Of a stretch of 23,026 nucleotides of DNA, positions 1-10,894 are shown piece by piece. Every line of letters begins with the position of its first letter. Within the stretch, counting starts at the first letter, position 1. The translations under genes were made by a program, and so were the position numbers. Under the pieces are notes generated by a model. That model made no database searches, had not been told where the DNA came from, and worked only from the letters and a program-made list of their open reading frames with translations. Source of the DNA: Echinostoma caproni (taxonomy: Eukaryota; Platyhelminthes; Trematoda; Plagiorchiida; Echinostomatidae); the NCBI GenBank assembly GCA_900618425.1, contig UZAN01041987.1:11038-34063 (forward strand), read 5' to 3'.

Positions 1-639
1 GGGGGGAGGACAGAAGTCACGGGGATCACTATTGAATCCGCACGAAAATTTCAAAGATTTGATCAGCTGCTATGATACAAAGTGCAGTTGGCGGTTTGGT
101 GATGGTTTGGATATTCACTGGTTTACTACATTTTCACACATTTCTTCTTGAAAACGAATCCGAGTTTCATTGTATCAAAATTCACTTGGAGAATTTTATT
201 AGTCAGAAGTCAGAGATAACGGGCACTGTGGAAACGTGATGACTCACACCTTAAACTGCTCTTTTCTGGGTAACATTAAGAGCAACAGTTAAATAATTGT
301 GGAACAAAATGTCATCAAACTGAATCTGGTTGCATACAAGGGAACTGGAAACCTCGATTGGATAAAATTAAGCTAACAGTGTTGTAAACTATTCTACGAG
401 CTCAATCGGCGCATATAAGGTAGACATATATGAGATGAACATGTGTGGTATATGCTGGAAATGTCAGGACTACCGACAAAGGAAAATGAATGAGCTCTTT
501 ACTAGCTTGATTTTGAATAAAGTAGAAAGAGGACAGTGTACCGCTTTTATAATGCGCATTAAGTAAACACAACAGTTCACAAGAAAGTGTATTTATCATA
601 CTGGCTCATGTGATACTCGGGCCAATGGCGCAGTGCTCC
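1..639. other. No gene recognised
   Basis: AT-rich sequence with a short G run at the very start. No supported exon, repeat or promoter seen. Confidence 0.5.
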
Positions 640-800
640 GAAAGTGTTACGCAAATACTTTATCCGGTTTTAGCATAATCATTGTATTGCTGCATCTCTA
701 TCAGACCCAACGCGGATTCAAACCCCCGGGCGCAAGAGGTTTTCCATCCGACACGCTAACCACTCAGGCTATCCGGGATGGTTGTCAACAGTCGATTATG
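640..800 (-). repeat. tRNA-derived SINE head, minus strand
   Basis: On the minus strand TAGCCTGAGTGG (about 758-769) is a good A box and GGTTTGAATCC (about 714-724) a B box with one mismatch. They are about 44 nt apart, as in a tRNA gene. I see no convincing acceptor stem or CCA end, so a SINE head or tRNA-like relic is more likely than a working tRNA. Ends are approximate. Confidence 0.5.
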
Positions 801-2029
801 CCCCAATACTGCATGAAATGACTTGCAGCGGTAACAACCGTCTAAAGAATTTTCTCAGGTACTGACCGACTCCGTGATGCACAACTTCTTATTAGGGTCA
901 AGCTTTGTCCGGGCACGAAATCTGAACCTCTACAGAGCATGAATTTGTTGCAGGTAAAGCTTTGCTTCTGAGAATGTGTTAGTTCATTTGTCAGAACTAC
1001 AGTTCTCATGTTGAAGAGGTGAATAAGTATGAAAAAGAGGACAAAAGTCATTCAAATTGTGAAATGACTAAGCGCGTCAGTGGGCAATGCTAATTCGATT
1101 ATTAGTAATAATAATCAGTCACTTTTGTAATTTCTATGATAAACAATGAAACAGGTAGTCTATTTTCAGAACAGCGATTGAGGACCCTCGAAAGCTGGCT
1201 GGTGATAAGACAAAGTAAAAACCAGGACGTGAAATAAAGGATTCGAGGCACTTTTGATGGCAGTCACAACAACCACAGCAACTACTACCACCACCAAGCG
1301 ACGGAAATTTAGCAACACCAAGGGACAGAGAAGAAAACCGGTCGGTTCCGTCAAGTAAACGAAATTCGTAACATGCATCAGTTAGGATGTTTTTCATATT
1401 CGACAGCTTGTCGAGTAATTGAGTGTAATCAAACTGATTTCGAAAATTTTTAATATTCATCAGAGCAGTCAGTTCTCGATTTCGTTTGCAATGCGTCAAT
1501 CGGACGAGCGGGAAGATTACAAAACGAATCGGGAAAAGTATTAAATCCAAAGTAGAAACCGTGTATTATGTGTGGTGCAAATCGCTTCTCACGCATAGGA
1601 GAAGTTTCGACACACATACAGAAGGCTCGACTGACATTGGTCAACTTGGGACACAAGATAAACTGGGGTGAGGGAAGCATGGGAGTTACAGAGCTGTAAT
1701 CACATGAATAAACTGGTTACATAACACGATCATTCAGTTATCGCTTGGTTTTCTGAACAACAGTCGATTAAGTCATGTCGTCTGGCCATGACAACCTCAA
1801 TATGTGACTAATCCGCTTTTGTTGGCAGAGATAGAATGAGAGTGTTCCACAATGTTTCTGATGTTTGATAAATTTGTATAATTTTTCATTTCTAGATTCA
1901 TTAGAATGAGGCTTTCGTTGTCTGTCGTTTGATCGAAGATTGTTCAGCTTTTTCATCGGGTATCACATAAACTTTCATCGATCACTTCTTATACTTGCCC
2001 ATAAGGCATGATTACAGACGCCTAAAACT
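801..2029. other. No gene recognised; CAA/ACC-rich patch
   Basis: Short open frames only. A low-complexity CAA/CAG/ACC patch at about 1262-1297 is open in all three plus-strand frames (Gln/Pro-, Thr- or Asn/His-rich). It also accounts for the Val- and Gly-rich parts of the minus-strand open frame there, so neither strand is called as coding. Confidence 0.4.
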
Positions 2030-2215
2030 GTGTGGTTAAGTCACAAAGATATTTATGCTGATTGTTTAAACTCTGAAACCAAATGTGGTGAATTGATGTC
2101 TGAAGAGATGCCTATGATACGCAACAGTGAATACCAAAACCATACACCTTATGAAAGGACACCCGTCGGTACTATCCACCCACCCGTGCCCCAGGTAGTA
2201 AATAATAAACCTTAA
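2030..2215 (+). other. Unidentified open frame
   Basis: A 61-codon frame with a polar, proline-containing C-terminal half (TPVGTIHPPVPQ) and a donor-like gtagta at 2198 directly after PPVPQ. It has no recognised domain, and its length is within chance expectation. Confidence 0.12.
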
Positions 2216-2481
2216 CACTCTAAAGTATGGTCACGGATACATCAATCCTTGAAAACACATGTCAGCATTTAACCAACCACGTCATGTACAAACAAAAAGA
2301 AAGAGGGCTGGGCGATGGATTTACAGAAACCTTCGTTTGACATCATCGGTGCATGTTCAAATTTTATGAATCCAAATTCTAACAAATAAACTCTTCGTTT
2401 TTCATACTAATCTGAGTCGCTTGATTGACATCACTTTAGTTCACTTGATATCTTACAAAGTAAGTTTTCTCAATCCAACAG

Positions 2482-2634
2482 CTGTGCCCCAAACACGCTT
2501 CGCGGTGTTCCGCTCATGACCTGACACAAGCGTACGGGAATGATATCCAATGTGCCCGCCTCGTTCGAGTTTTCAGGCAAACATATCTGGGGTCTGGAAA
2601 TGACAAATATCGTTGGTTAGGAGCCGACAGATGA
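2482..2634 (+). other. Candidate Cys-containing terminal exon, product unknown
   Basis: The acceptor-like caacag (2481) is followed by 50 open codons and TGA at 2632-2634. The peptide has three cysteines and reads CSAHDLTQAY, then DIQCARLVRVF. The arrangement faintly recalls the C-terminal half of C-type lysozymes, but cysteine spacing does not match that family's signature, so no function is assigned. Confidence 0.15.
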
Positions 2635-4784
2635 AATCAGTAGTGCGAAAGAAGTAAACGTTTACTGCGAATCTCCAGAACCCTTTTCAGACGAAGTAAA
2701 ACGAAATAAATGTAAATACAAAATCGCATAGGATCAAAACATAAAGACATAAAGACAAATTTGCTGTGATATTTATTGATTCAGTTTGGTAGAAAAAAAG
2801 TTTTGAACCTTGCCTGCTCTAGTTTGTAGGTCGATTATGCATAGATAATAAAACGACTGATTCATTTGGTTATAGAAGCCGGGAACTGTTGCGTCGCGAA
2901 CTAGATCAGTTCCAGAATGAAAAAGAAATAAAGTGATATAAATATCTCAAAGATAATTCTAGTCCGAATCGACTCCTCAATGGTCAAGTGAAACATAAAT
3001 CTTCTGTTATACTTTTCACTAGATACCTATACTAACCTATTCCTGAATGAATTAACCAATCACCGAACTGCCTTTGATATGATTGATGTTGCAAATTACT
3101 TCCTCCTCCTCCTCTTATTGCATAGAATTAGCCATACACTTACCCGGTCCAACCCCATCTTAGCTGGCAAAACACACATCGAAAGGCACTGATCACTTTG
3201 TGTTTGTACAAATTACAACTTGTCTGGTAAAGATAGTGTAATGCACTAGCCAGTGCTCGAAAAAGTGCAAAAACCATTCGTTTCCCCGGAACAAGTACCA
3301 TGAATGGGTTCTGAGATTGCCATCTGAGTTTGGAGGTCATAATTAAAACCGGAATGAGGTGGGGTGGGTAATAACCATTCAAATAAACACCATTAATTAC
3401 ATTTAAAATGACCATAAGATTACATACAAATAACCACAAGGACAGATTGTAATTATCAAGGTTATAATCGTCTCGTTAGAGCGAAAATCAGGCATATTTC
3501 ATTTCACATCTCACACCTCACATAAAGTCAATTGGTATATGAACAAAAATCGATTCCGTTGCCCCCAGATAAGAGACTCGTAATCGACATCTCCTCATTT
3601 AGTAAAATGAGTAGATTTTTGATGATTAGATCGGAATGTACATGAACTTGATTCCACCAAATGAACAGTGTAGATCACTCTGAATGGAAAGGAAATTTAA
3701 TGAAAATAGAAAACATTTCTTGCGAGAATGAAATACCGAGGGCTTCAATAATCACTGAGAATTATGAGCCATAGTGCCGTGATACGCTAACTCGTGGAGA
3801 TCTTTTGGGTGTAATCATGTGCTGTTGTGCAAGAATTGTGTGCAGTTTTTTGGTTGCACCACCTGACTTGTTACGTTCTAAGAATAAGAAGATATAACCA
3901 AACAAAACAGAGCGAAACTTTCTATTGTGATAACTTTTGATGATCATATAACGATGGGAATATAAACTGGGAATGAATTTCTACCAAGTTCTTTTTTGTA
4001 TTGCTCATCGGATGGTTTTAAAAGATAAATAAATCACTTCTGAGTGCAATAAGTAATTTTTCATCAAGGAAAGTAGACCCATTTTAATGGAACGCACTCC
4101 GGGGTCGCATGTCGCAGCAGGGTTGACTTACATTCGCGATAACATGTCCCCCAGTTGGAGATCCAAGCAACTGGAGGCAGCAAGAGGCTGAGCAAATGGT
4201 AAACCAAAGAACAATGAGTGTAGGGAACCAACGAGGGTTAACGGAACGGCAAAAATACACGGGACTGTGAGGAATAATATCTTCCGTCGATATGGGGGGC
4301 TTGAAACGAAAAACGAATGAGTCATCCTAAACTAAAACGTGCGGAAATGCAATCAAACTCAAATATTATTGGTATCGTTTGTCACGAGTTACGATTTGGG
4401 GGAACTGAAGTCTCAGCGTCGGGATTTATCTATGATCATCACATTACCGAACAATGTTTGTTGCTTGCCACTAATTATCCAAGATTAGTCTGAATGAGCA
4501 TATCATGCAATACCAGTGATCTATTCTGTGAGAAGTACATTGATAAAAAATTGTGAAATGATTGAACAATTGTCATAGAACCAGCAGAGCTAAACGTAAA
4601 AGTTCCCATGATATCAAAATCAGGTCTTCCAAACTAAGTACATAGCATTACAGGCGTACGAGGCTTAGACCAGATTATGAAATATGAAAGTAAATGACTA
4701 CCCACTGCGGTTTTCTCCAGTCCGCAACCACATGATTTTTGCCAGGAGGTCTTTAGGATAAATTTAGAATTGTGATCAATAACT
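2635..4784. other. No gene recognised
   Basis: Apart from the short TCC repeat I see only chance-length open frames on both strands and no coherent splice-site pairs. Confidence 0.4.
3101..3114. repeat. Short TCC tandem repeat
   Basis: Four TCC units in a pyrimidine-rich stretch. Simple repeat only. Confidence 0.7.
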
Positions 4785-4945
4785 TTGTTTTCTTTGTGTG
4801 ATGAATTCACCGTGTACATGAGGCGTAAGCTGAGAAGCGGGGAAGCATTGGACAGCAGTGTGAATCCATCGACCCGACTGGGGATCGAACCCGGGACCTC
4901 GCAGGTAGAGCACAAGCATACTGTTCACTCGGCCACCGGGCAGCT
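4785..4945 (-). repeat. tRNA-derived SINE, minus strand
   Basis: On the minus strand GTGGCCGAGTGA (4925-4936) is an A box and GGTTCGATCC (4882-4891) an exact B-box core, spaced about 44 nt as in tRNA genes. The head is followed by a non-tRNA body and an A-rich stretch (AAAGAAAACAAAG on the minus strand, near 4785), consistent with a SINE tail. The overlapping short open frame is explained by this repeat and is not counted as a gene. Confidence 0.6.
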
Positions 4946-7499
4946 GATCAGACCGTTTCTCATTTTGAATTTACATGATATAGCACAAGCCATCTATGCG
5001 AGCTTGTTGCGAGTATTGATCCTCATTCATCTCAGCACTAGCCTACCGGGTTATGACTCGGTTAGAGACCTTCAAAACCTGATTATTTGTTGTATGAGAA
5101 CTTCGTTTTCCTCAGGTTGACTTCCACCCCTAACTTAGTACGGTTCTACGTATTTTCCGTCTTCCAACCTCCTCATGTTCATACCTGTTCGCTTGATCCC
5201 ATCTAATTTTCCACGAACTGCGGTGCATACTCTAACGTTTGTCAGGGATTCCCACAAATAATTGTGGTTCGGATCACGATTCCACAAATTCTATCTACGA
5301 CAAAAGTTGGGAGGTTTGAAAATTAGGTTATAAAACGACTCAATCGCCAAAAGAACGGATATGATGCAGCGATGCGGTTTGAACCAGAATCACTAAAACA
5401 TAAGGCATGTCGATGAACACAACCGAGAACACGTACTTTAAAGTAGCTTCAACTTATAACATTATTCCTCGTAAAGTTTACGGATATTGGGTCTTTTCGA
5501 AATGTAATCAGTGCTTGTGTGATCTTTGCTGGCAATACTTGTACAACAGTTCATTAGAACTGATTTATCTTCTGAGTTAGAAAAAAATGGCCAATTTCAA
5601 GTTTTATTTAAAACTGTTGTATTTCCTCTGAACTACCTTACAAAATTAATTTAAAACAAATCGACGCAAACCTAATATCATATCACGACGCAATGAGGAA
5701 AATGACTAACCAATTTTCATTACAAGTGGTAGCTACTAATGAGTAGTAAGATAGCTATAATTACAATAAGAACGTTATGTGAACTGGTGATCACCATATT
5801 TTCGCAAGGATAAATTTCAACCGTAAATCTTTGCTAACTTATTTCAAAATGTTGAATGGTTGACCAAGGTTATTTATTGAGCATTACGGAATAGATTTTC
5901 TCTGACACGCTGTATATGACAGTCATTTTATCCAGACAAAACACCACCACACTCTTTCTGTGCTTCCATGGTAACGAAGCCGGGTTGATCGCTTAACAGA
6001 AAAACCGGCCTCAGCAAATATCCATATTTAAGCTGGAATTCAGTTATGCTGGTCACTCATAAATTACAAAGCAATTCGATTTCCATTTTTGGTCGATGAA
6101 AAAGAATGAGTTGTGCAATTTCGTCAAGGAAATCCGGAATTCAATCGATAAAAGAACTCAATCACACAAAACAGTGCACCGTTCGAAAGTATCACCTGTG
6201 ATCGCAATATTCACTCATTCTTTAATAGTGTAACATGTTCTGTACCACTAGCATCACTATTTTTGGAGCTAGGTGTTACCCTGTGACTAGTACGGTTTTC
6301 ATCTTAGTCTCACGATAATGAGATGAGTCTTCCTTTTAACCAAACAATCGTCTGTACTGATCGCTTAGCATCTTTTAGGACTACAGTTCGTTCCCGTCAT
6401 TTTCATTGAGCTCTGTATGATTTAACAAACCGATTACACAGCCCCAGTTCAACACAATATGACTACAAATCAAATGATTTCCTGTCGGTCTTAAAAATTC
6501 AGTTTTGAACAGTGTTTGATTGAAGTGAACTGATTAATATACAGTTCCAGAATAGACCAAATTAATGGACTCCAAAATGGGAATAAGTACCGGGGAGCGA
6601 GAGATTGTATTCTACATCGTTACGAAATGAGCAGTGAGAATAACTTCACACATGAAAGTGACACAACTTTCAAGATTTGTTCGAACTTTTCTGATAACTT
6701 CCCTTTTCCTGTGTCCAAATCCATAGCGTTTCGGATGGAACGCGCCAATCAAACCCCTTATTCTCCACCTCATCCTAAAACACCTTAGGAAATATATATT
6801 TTCAAATGAAGCACGCCTGCTTGTCTTCATACACTTGTAGTTCACATTGCATCTAATAGTTCCAATGGATAACATTTGGTCGAAGTAGACAGATTATCGA
6901 CTGTAGCTTCCACTCACACCCTCGGCTCTCACCAAATAAGCTACTACAAAAGCATAATGCCGTCCATCAAACTCAATTTGAGTCGCGCGGACCATTAACA
7001 ATACATGTACGGTAGACTCCCCCTCCTTTTGTGGTGAGCAATCACACTATCCCTCGATGTAGCACCATGTGTTTCCGATTCAGGCCTTACGCATTCCTCC
7101 ACTACTCCAGTTCCATTGTCTAGGATAACCGTTTTCTCCCGAAACGTGCATTGCGGATTTACGCACTACACGATACGTTGTTTTGTACCTTTACACAAGG
7201 ACTCATACTGATTCTGCCAACATTCACGTTCCTAACAGTTGCAATGATTCTGTGATTTCGTGGGACAGTGGAGATCCACAGCAGAAGAAGCTTATTTAAA
7301 TGAAGACTCGCATGTGGTGCGCGCAAAATTATGTTTATGGTTAACTGGATGGAAGAAGTTTGGTGAGTGAAGTTGGAATTTAAAACTTTTTCAGTTTACA
7401 TCGATAAATCGATGCAAATATGGCTTTACTTGGAGCCCTTGGGATAGGGTCAATAATGTCAAAAGCTATCACAAAATATTTGCGGTGACTATTCTTCGG
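4946..7499. other. No gene recognised
   Basis: AT-rich, stop-dense in all frames. A small inverted repeat, TTGTGG...CCACAA, surrounds a B-box-like ggttcggatc near 5262-5287, but no A box accompanies it. Confidence 0.4.
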
Positions 7500-7670
7500 A
7501 TTTTACTTTCACGCACCATTCCCAGTTCGTCGATTCAACCATACACTCACAAGCACTAGACTGGAGGTTCGCTCATCCGTAGTGCAGATTCACCTTCCCA
7601 TCCAGGATTTGAACTCTGGACCTATCTCATGGAAGGTATGTGCATTAACACTGTGCAAACCAACCCCGTG
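7500..7670 (-). repeat. Degenerate tRNA-derived SINE head, minus strand
   Basis: On the minus strand GAGTTCAAATCCTGG (7602-7616) is a B box and TTGGTTTGCACAG (about 7652-7664) is a weakened A box, spaced about 48 nt. It is more degraded than the other SINE heads here, and its ends are uncertain. Confidence 0.4.
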
Positions 7671-7995
7671 GTAACGTCACTAAATTGTCACCCAGCGGGG
7701 ATGTGTGTTAGAATCTCACCACTACCGCCTGACTTTCCCCATTGTGTTGAATGACAGACCTATGATTGGCCGCTTCCCCCTTCCTGAAAAACTGAATCTT
7801 TGTATGTTCAATAAAAGGAAGAAAAAATGAAAAAACAAAAGAACTAAAGAAACTGTGAGTTAAGTGAAATTTATCTTAAAAGACATTGAAAACTAAGCAA
7901 TCAGGCTAAAAGCTGTCAAAGCGCATGGAGAACATTGGAGCTCGACTGCGCAAGAAACTGGATTCTTGTTGGCGCCAGTTGTCATTCCTATGAAC

Positions 7996-8123
7996 TGACC
8001 TGACCTGAATTCAGGTCAACCTGCTTCAGGCATGATCTTTAAAAGTTGACCAAGTCAGACCTGAAAATGATTCAGACTCCAGTTCTTGAGATCAAAATAA
8101 TCAGACTCAAGATTTGACCTTGA
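7996..8123. promoter_or_regulatory. Cluster of nuclear-receptor-type AGGTCA half-sites
   Basis: TGACCTGAATTCAGGTCA (8001-8018) is a perfect 18-bp palindrome made of two everted AGGTCA half-sites spaced by GAATTC, with a further TGACC directly before it. TGACCTTGA at 8115-8123 is the reverse complement of TCAAGGTCA, the extended half-site of FTZ-F1/SF-1 and ERR-type receptors. Several CAGAC/TTGACC variants lie between. No gene is recognised nearby, so an enhancer role is inference only. Confidence 0.35.
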
Positions 8124-9514
8124 ATAATTGATCTCCAAAGATTCGAAGAAGGGATCTGAGCCGGTTGCTACTCCACATCATTGGGACGATGCAGCAGTAA
8201 ATTCTCCCTCGAACGACGGAAAAGGAGGCTTTTGAGGAAGATGAAGCGACCATGCGGCTATTTGCGATGGTTCCTCTCAGAGGAGTTACCGTGGATTTCA
8301 GCGATAAATTACCCACTTAGTGCAGAAGGTTAGCTGCTATTACTGTTTTTCAAGAAATATTCTTAGACTGCGCATTAATAGAGTGGTTGGCTGTTGAGCT
8401 CAGCTCATGTTCAGCCTAACACAGCCCCGTTCCCACAGTTATCTGGTAACCAGCAACCTCAACGACAAAATCACTGACTCCTAAAGTCAAATTCGATTGG
8501 CCTCAACACAGGGCGGAAAAGATAACACATCGTCTTACGATCAGGATCAGGAAACAAAATTAAAACAACACCTGCACCGCTTATTTCGTGGACTTCGATA
8601 CGAGTGGAACAAAGAACTCTGTGGAGCCAGTTTTCTTTGAATTTATTTATATTGCCAAAGTCAGCGAAATCTGGAATCTCCACTATGTGTACGGAATGTG
8701 ACGCGGTTATAAATTCGTTTTCAGCGTGTATTAATCATGCCATCATAACACAATGAATATGACTAGTATCGGAGAAGGATATACAAGGGAAAAAAGAGAG
8801 GGAAAGTAATTAACGTATTCACGAGTTTGTTTCATAATTGGTCCCCAATCATCACTTGCTCCGATGATGAGCGCCCGGGAGGTGGAGAGTTTCTTCATGT
8901 TTATCTCTTCATTTCCACTCTCTCGCGCACTTAGACAAGCCAATTGCAATCACATAAGCGGCAGTAATTGGTTGTTAAACCGATTTGGCTACCGCAAACA
9001 ACGATCACGAGACCTGCCCCGCATTTACGTAGCCATCGGGTCACTGCCACATTCACCTGACTGAATGGCATCTCATGACTGACAGGATGCTCGGCTCAAA
9101 TAGTGTGGAGGCAATAGTCTTATGGGGTACCCAGAAGCAAACGGTGCCTACTGTCCCCGTGGAAACGGTTTGCTCCACATTGCCTCTTCGACTTCCTCCC
9201 CCCCCTCACATCCACCTCCAGGTTTCTGCCCCCAGAAAAATTAGTCATAGACACAGTCATTCCACAAGCACGCAAATCTCATTTGACTGAAGTATTTTAT
9301 GAGTTGTTAGAATAACACACTACTTCGTTAGTTTAAAACAATCGGCAATAAAAGCCCAGTGTTTCAAACACCCGGTATCAACGCGATTTTGCTATAACCA
9401 TAGTGCCTGAAAGCTCCATACATATCTCGTTGTAGTCGATAATCTTCTGCCCTGGGTTGCTTGTGAATTAATCTTATGGTTCTTTAATTACCTTGCACAT
9501 CCATCCAGCAGGTC
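8124..9514. other. No gene firmly recognised
   Basis: One plus-strand stretch (about 8514-8630) after an acceptor-like acacag reads as a polar peptide (KLKQHLHRLFRGLRYEW) ending in TGA, but it has no partner exon or family. The rest is ordinary non-coding sequence. Confidence 0.3.
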
Positions 9515-9890
9515 ATGAAACTGGAAAGGACGGATTCTAGAAGTACAGAATCATCATTGTCGTGTTTTGTGGAACGCTTGCAATGCGAACGTACTCCGGG
9601 CTCTTGCAGTGCAGCGCACTGGTCAGAGGTGCGAGACAGGATATCCATCGGCTCGTGTTCTCGCAGCTGGAGACGATCCGAGGCTTTGCGGGCAATGAAC
9701 GACGGCGGAAAACAGCGTTAGGGAGGTGGGACCCGGTTTCGCGAGGAAACACTGACAGGCAGGTCTTCTGTGGGTCGGGGTTAAAGGTAAACCTGCCTGG
9801 CAAAGTAAAGAAAACTCCGTGAACCAAAGGGGTCCTACTAGATACAAGCACTCAAGCAAGCACTACTGGCGTGGTTGCCAAGCGTTACGC
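9515..9890. repeat. GC-richer island of unknown origin, possible repeat fragment
   Basis: This stretch is visibly richer in G and C than its AT-rich surroundings and is open in several frames on both strands, none giving a recognisable protein. It contains a perfect 9-bp inverted repeat, CAGGCAGGT at 9756-9764 and ACCTGCCTG at 9791-9799, with a 26-nt loop. No tRNA promoter boxes, terminal repeats or target-site duplication were found. It could be part of an unrecognised repeat, an exon or a structured RNA. Confidence 0.25.
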
Positions 9891-10544
9891 GCTTATAGAC
9901 GTAAATGGTAGTGTCCAGATTACAGCTAGAACGAAACGAAACCAGTAGAATAAATTATTGACGGTGTTATTTAATAATGTTAGAGTATCTTTAATTTTTA
10001 TTGGTTAGAACAAATCCTACCTTACAATCTCGTTTAATGGTTTGTGAACATCCCATTCTCCAGGCTTACCATATCTCCAGAAAGCTGGAGTGCCTATTTA
10101 TTTTACTGCTGAACTTACTCAGGTTTCTTATTCAGGGTCGGCCTAGTTCCTCCCTATGAAAGCTTCTCATGGTTTCACCGCATCTAGCCACTACTTTTCT
10201 CTGAAGGTTATTGCAAACCTCTGATTTCGAAACTGTTACTGAATAGTGAGGCACAATGCAGCCCAGAATTGCACCACAGGTTGCTCAATGGACTTAGATC
10301 ATCGCTCTTTTGACTATGAGCTTCCATATATTAAAAAAAGACGGACAAAATTGGTTGATACCGTTTCACAACTGGCCTAAATCTGATTGCCTTTCATTGG
10401 TTGTCGGGTTTGGAGAAGGTTTCATTTATTAGAGTTGAGAAAAAACATTAAAGGCCTGCGCTGGATTCAAGATCACGCACGACCACGCCAACATGCCTAT
10501 GTCCAGCTAGGAAGTCTCAGTCACCAATTCAATTTTTCACCTTC
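9891..10544. other. No gene recognised
   Basis: AT-rich spacer between the GC-richer island and the SINE. Only short open frames. Confidence 0.4.
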
Positions 10545-10765
10545 AGCTCTCCATCTGACAGCTCAGTCGGTATAGCCTACGCTGTGTGGAAGCGTAGGTG
10601 CGTCAGTGCGTGGGTTCGGATCCCGATGGAGCTGTTTGTCAGACCGCGATCGGATTACACCAGAGCTGGTTGAGATCAGGTGAATAGGAAATGGTGTTTT
10701 CTCTTTCGGTGATATTCTGGATTGATTTATTATTTAAGGGAATAAAAAATTTAAAATTTGCTTCC
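10545..10765 (+). repeat. tRNA-derived SINE, plus strand
   Basis: An A box-like ACAGCTCAGTCGG (10558-10570) and a B box GGTTCGGATCC (10613-10623) form an internal RNA polymerase III promoter. Between them lies a perfect hairpin with stem CCTACGCT/AGCGTAGG and a 7-nt loop (10576-10598), like an enlarged anticodon arm. The A-to-B spacing is about ten bases longer than in a simple tRNA. A non-tRNA body follows and runs into an AT-rich tail with aaaaaa near 10745, typical of SINE 3' ends. Exact ends are estimates. Confidence 0.6.
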
Positions 10766-10894
10766 ATTGCTAAATCTTGACTGATAAATCCACTTTAGAT
10801 TAGCTCTGATTCAATGAATTCGAAATCAGTTGAGCAATCCCACACATATCTTGCAGCTAGAGAGATTTGAATCTCTAAGGGTAGACTCAAAACA

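Noticed and set aside
1134..1550. 138-codon minus-strand open frame
   Set aside because: Its Val/Gly/Cys-rich parts come from a CAA/ACC low-complexity patch on the other strand. No domain or splice support, and the length is near chance for this much AT-rich sequence.
1768..1956. Minus-strand frame with a retrotransposon-like tail (ISHILRL)
   Set aside because: Only a few residues resemble the family and no other motif of a reverse transcriptase is nearby.
4128..4325. 65-codon minus-strand hydrophobic frame
   Set aside because: No start context, domain or splice partner; chance length.
5262..5287. B-box-like sequence inside a small inverted repeat
   Set aside because: No A box at tRNA spacing on either strand.
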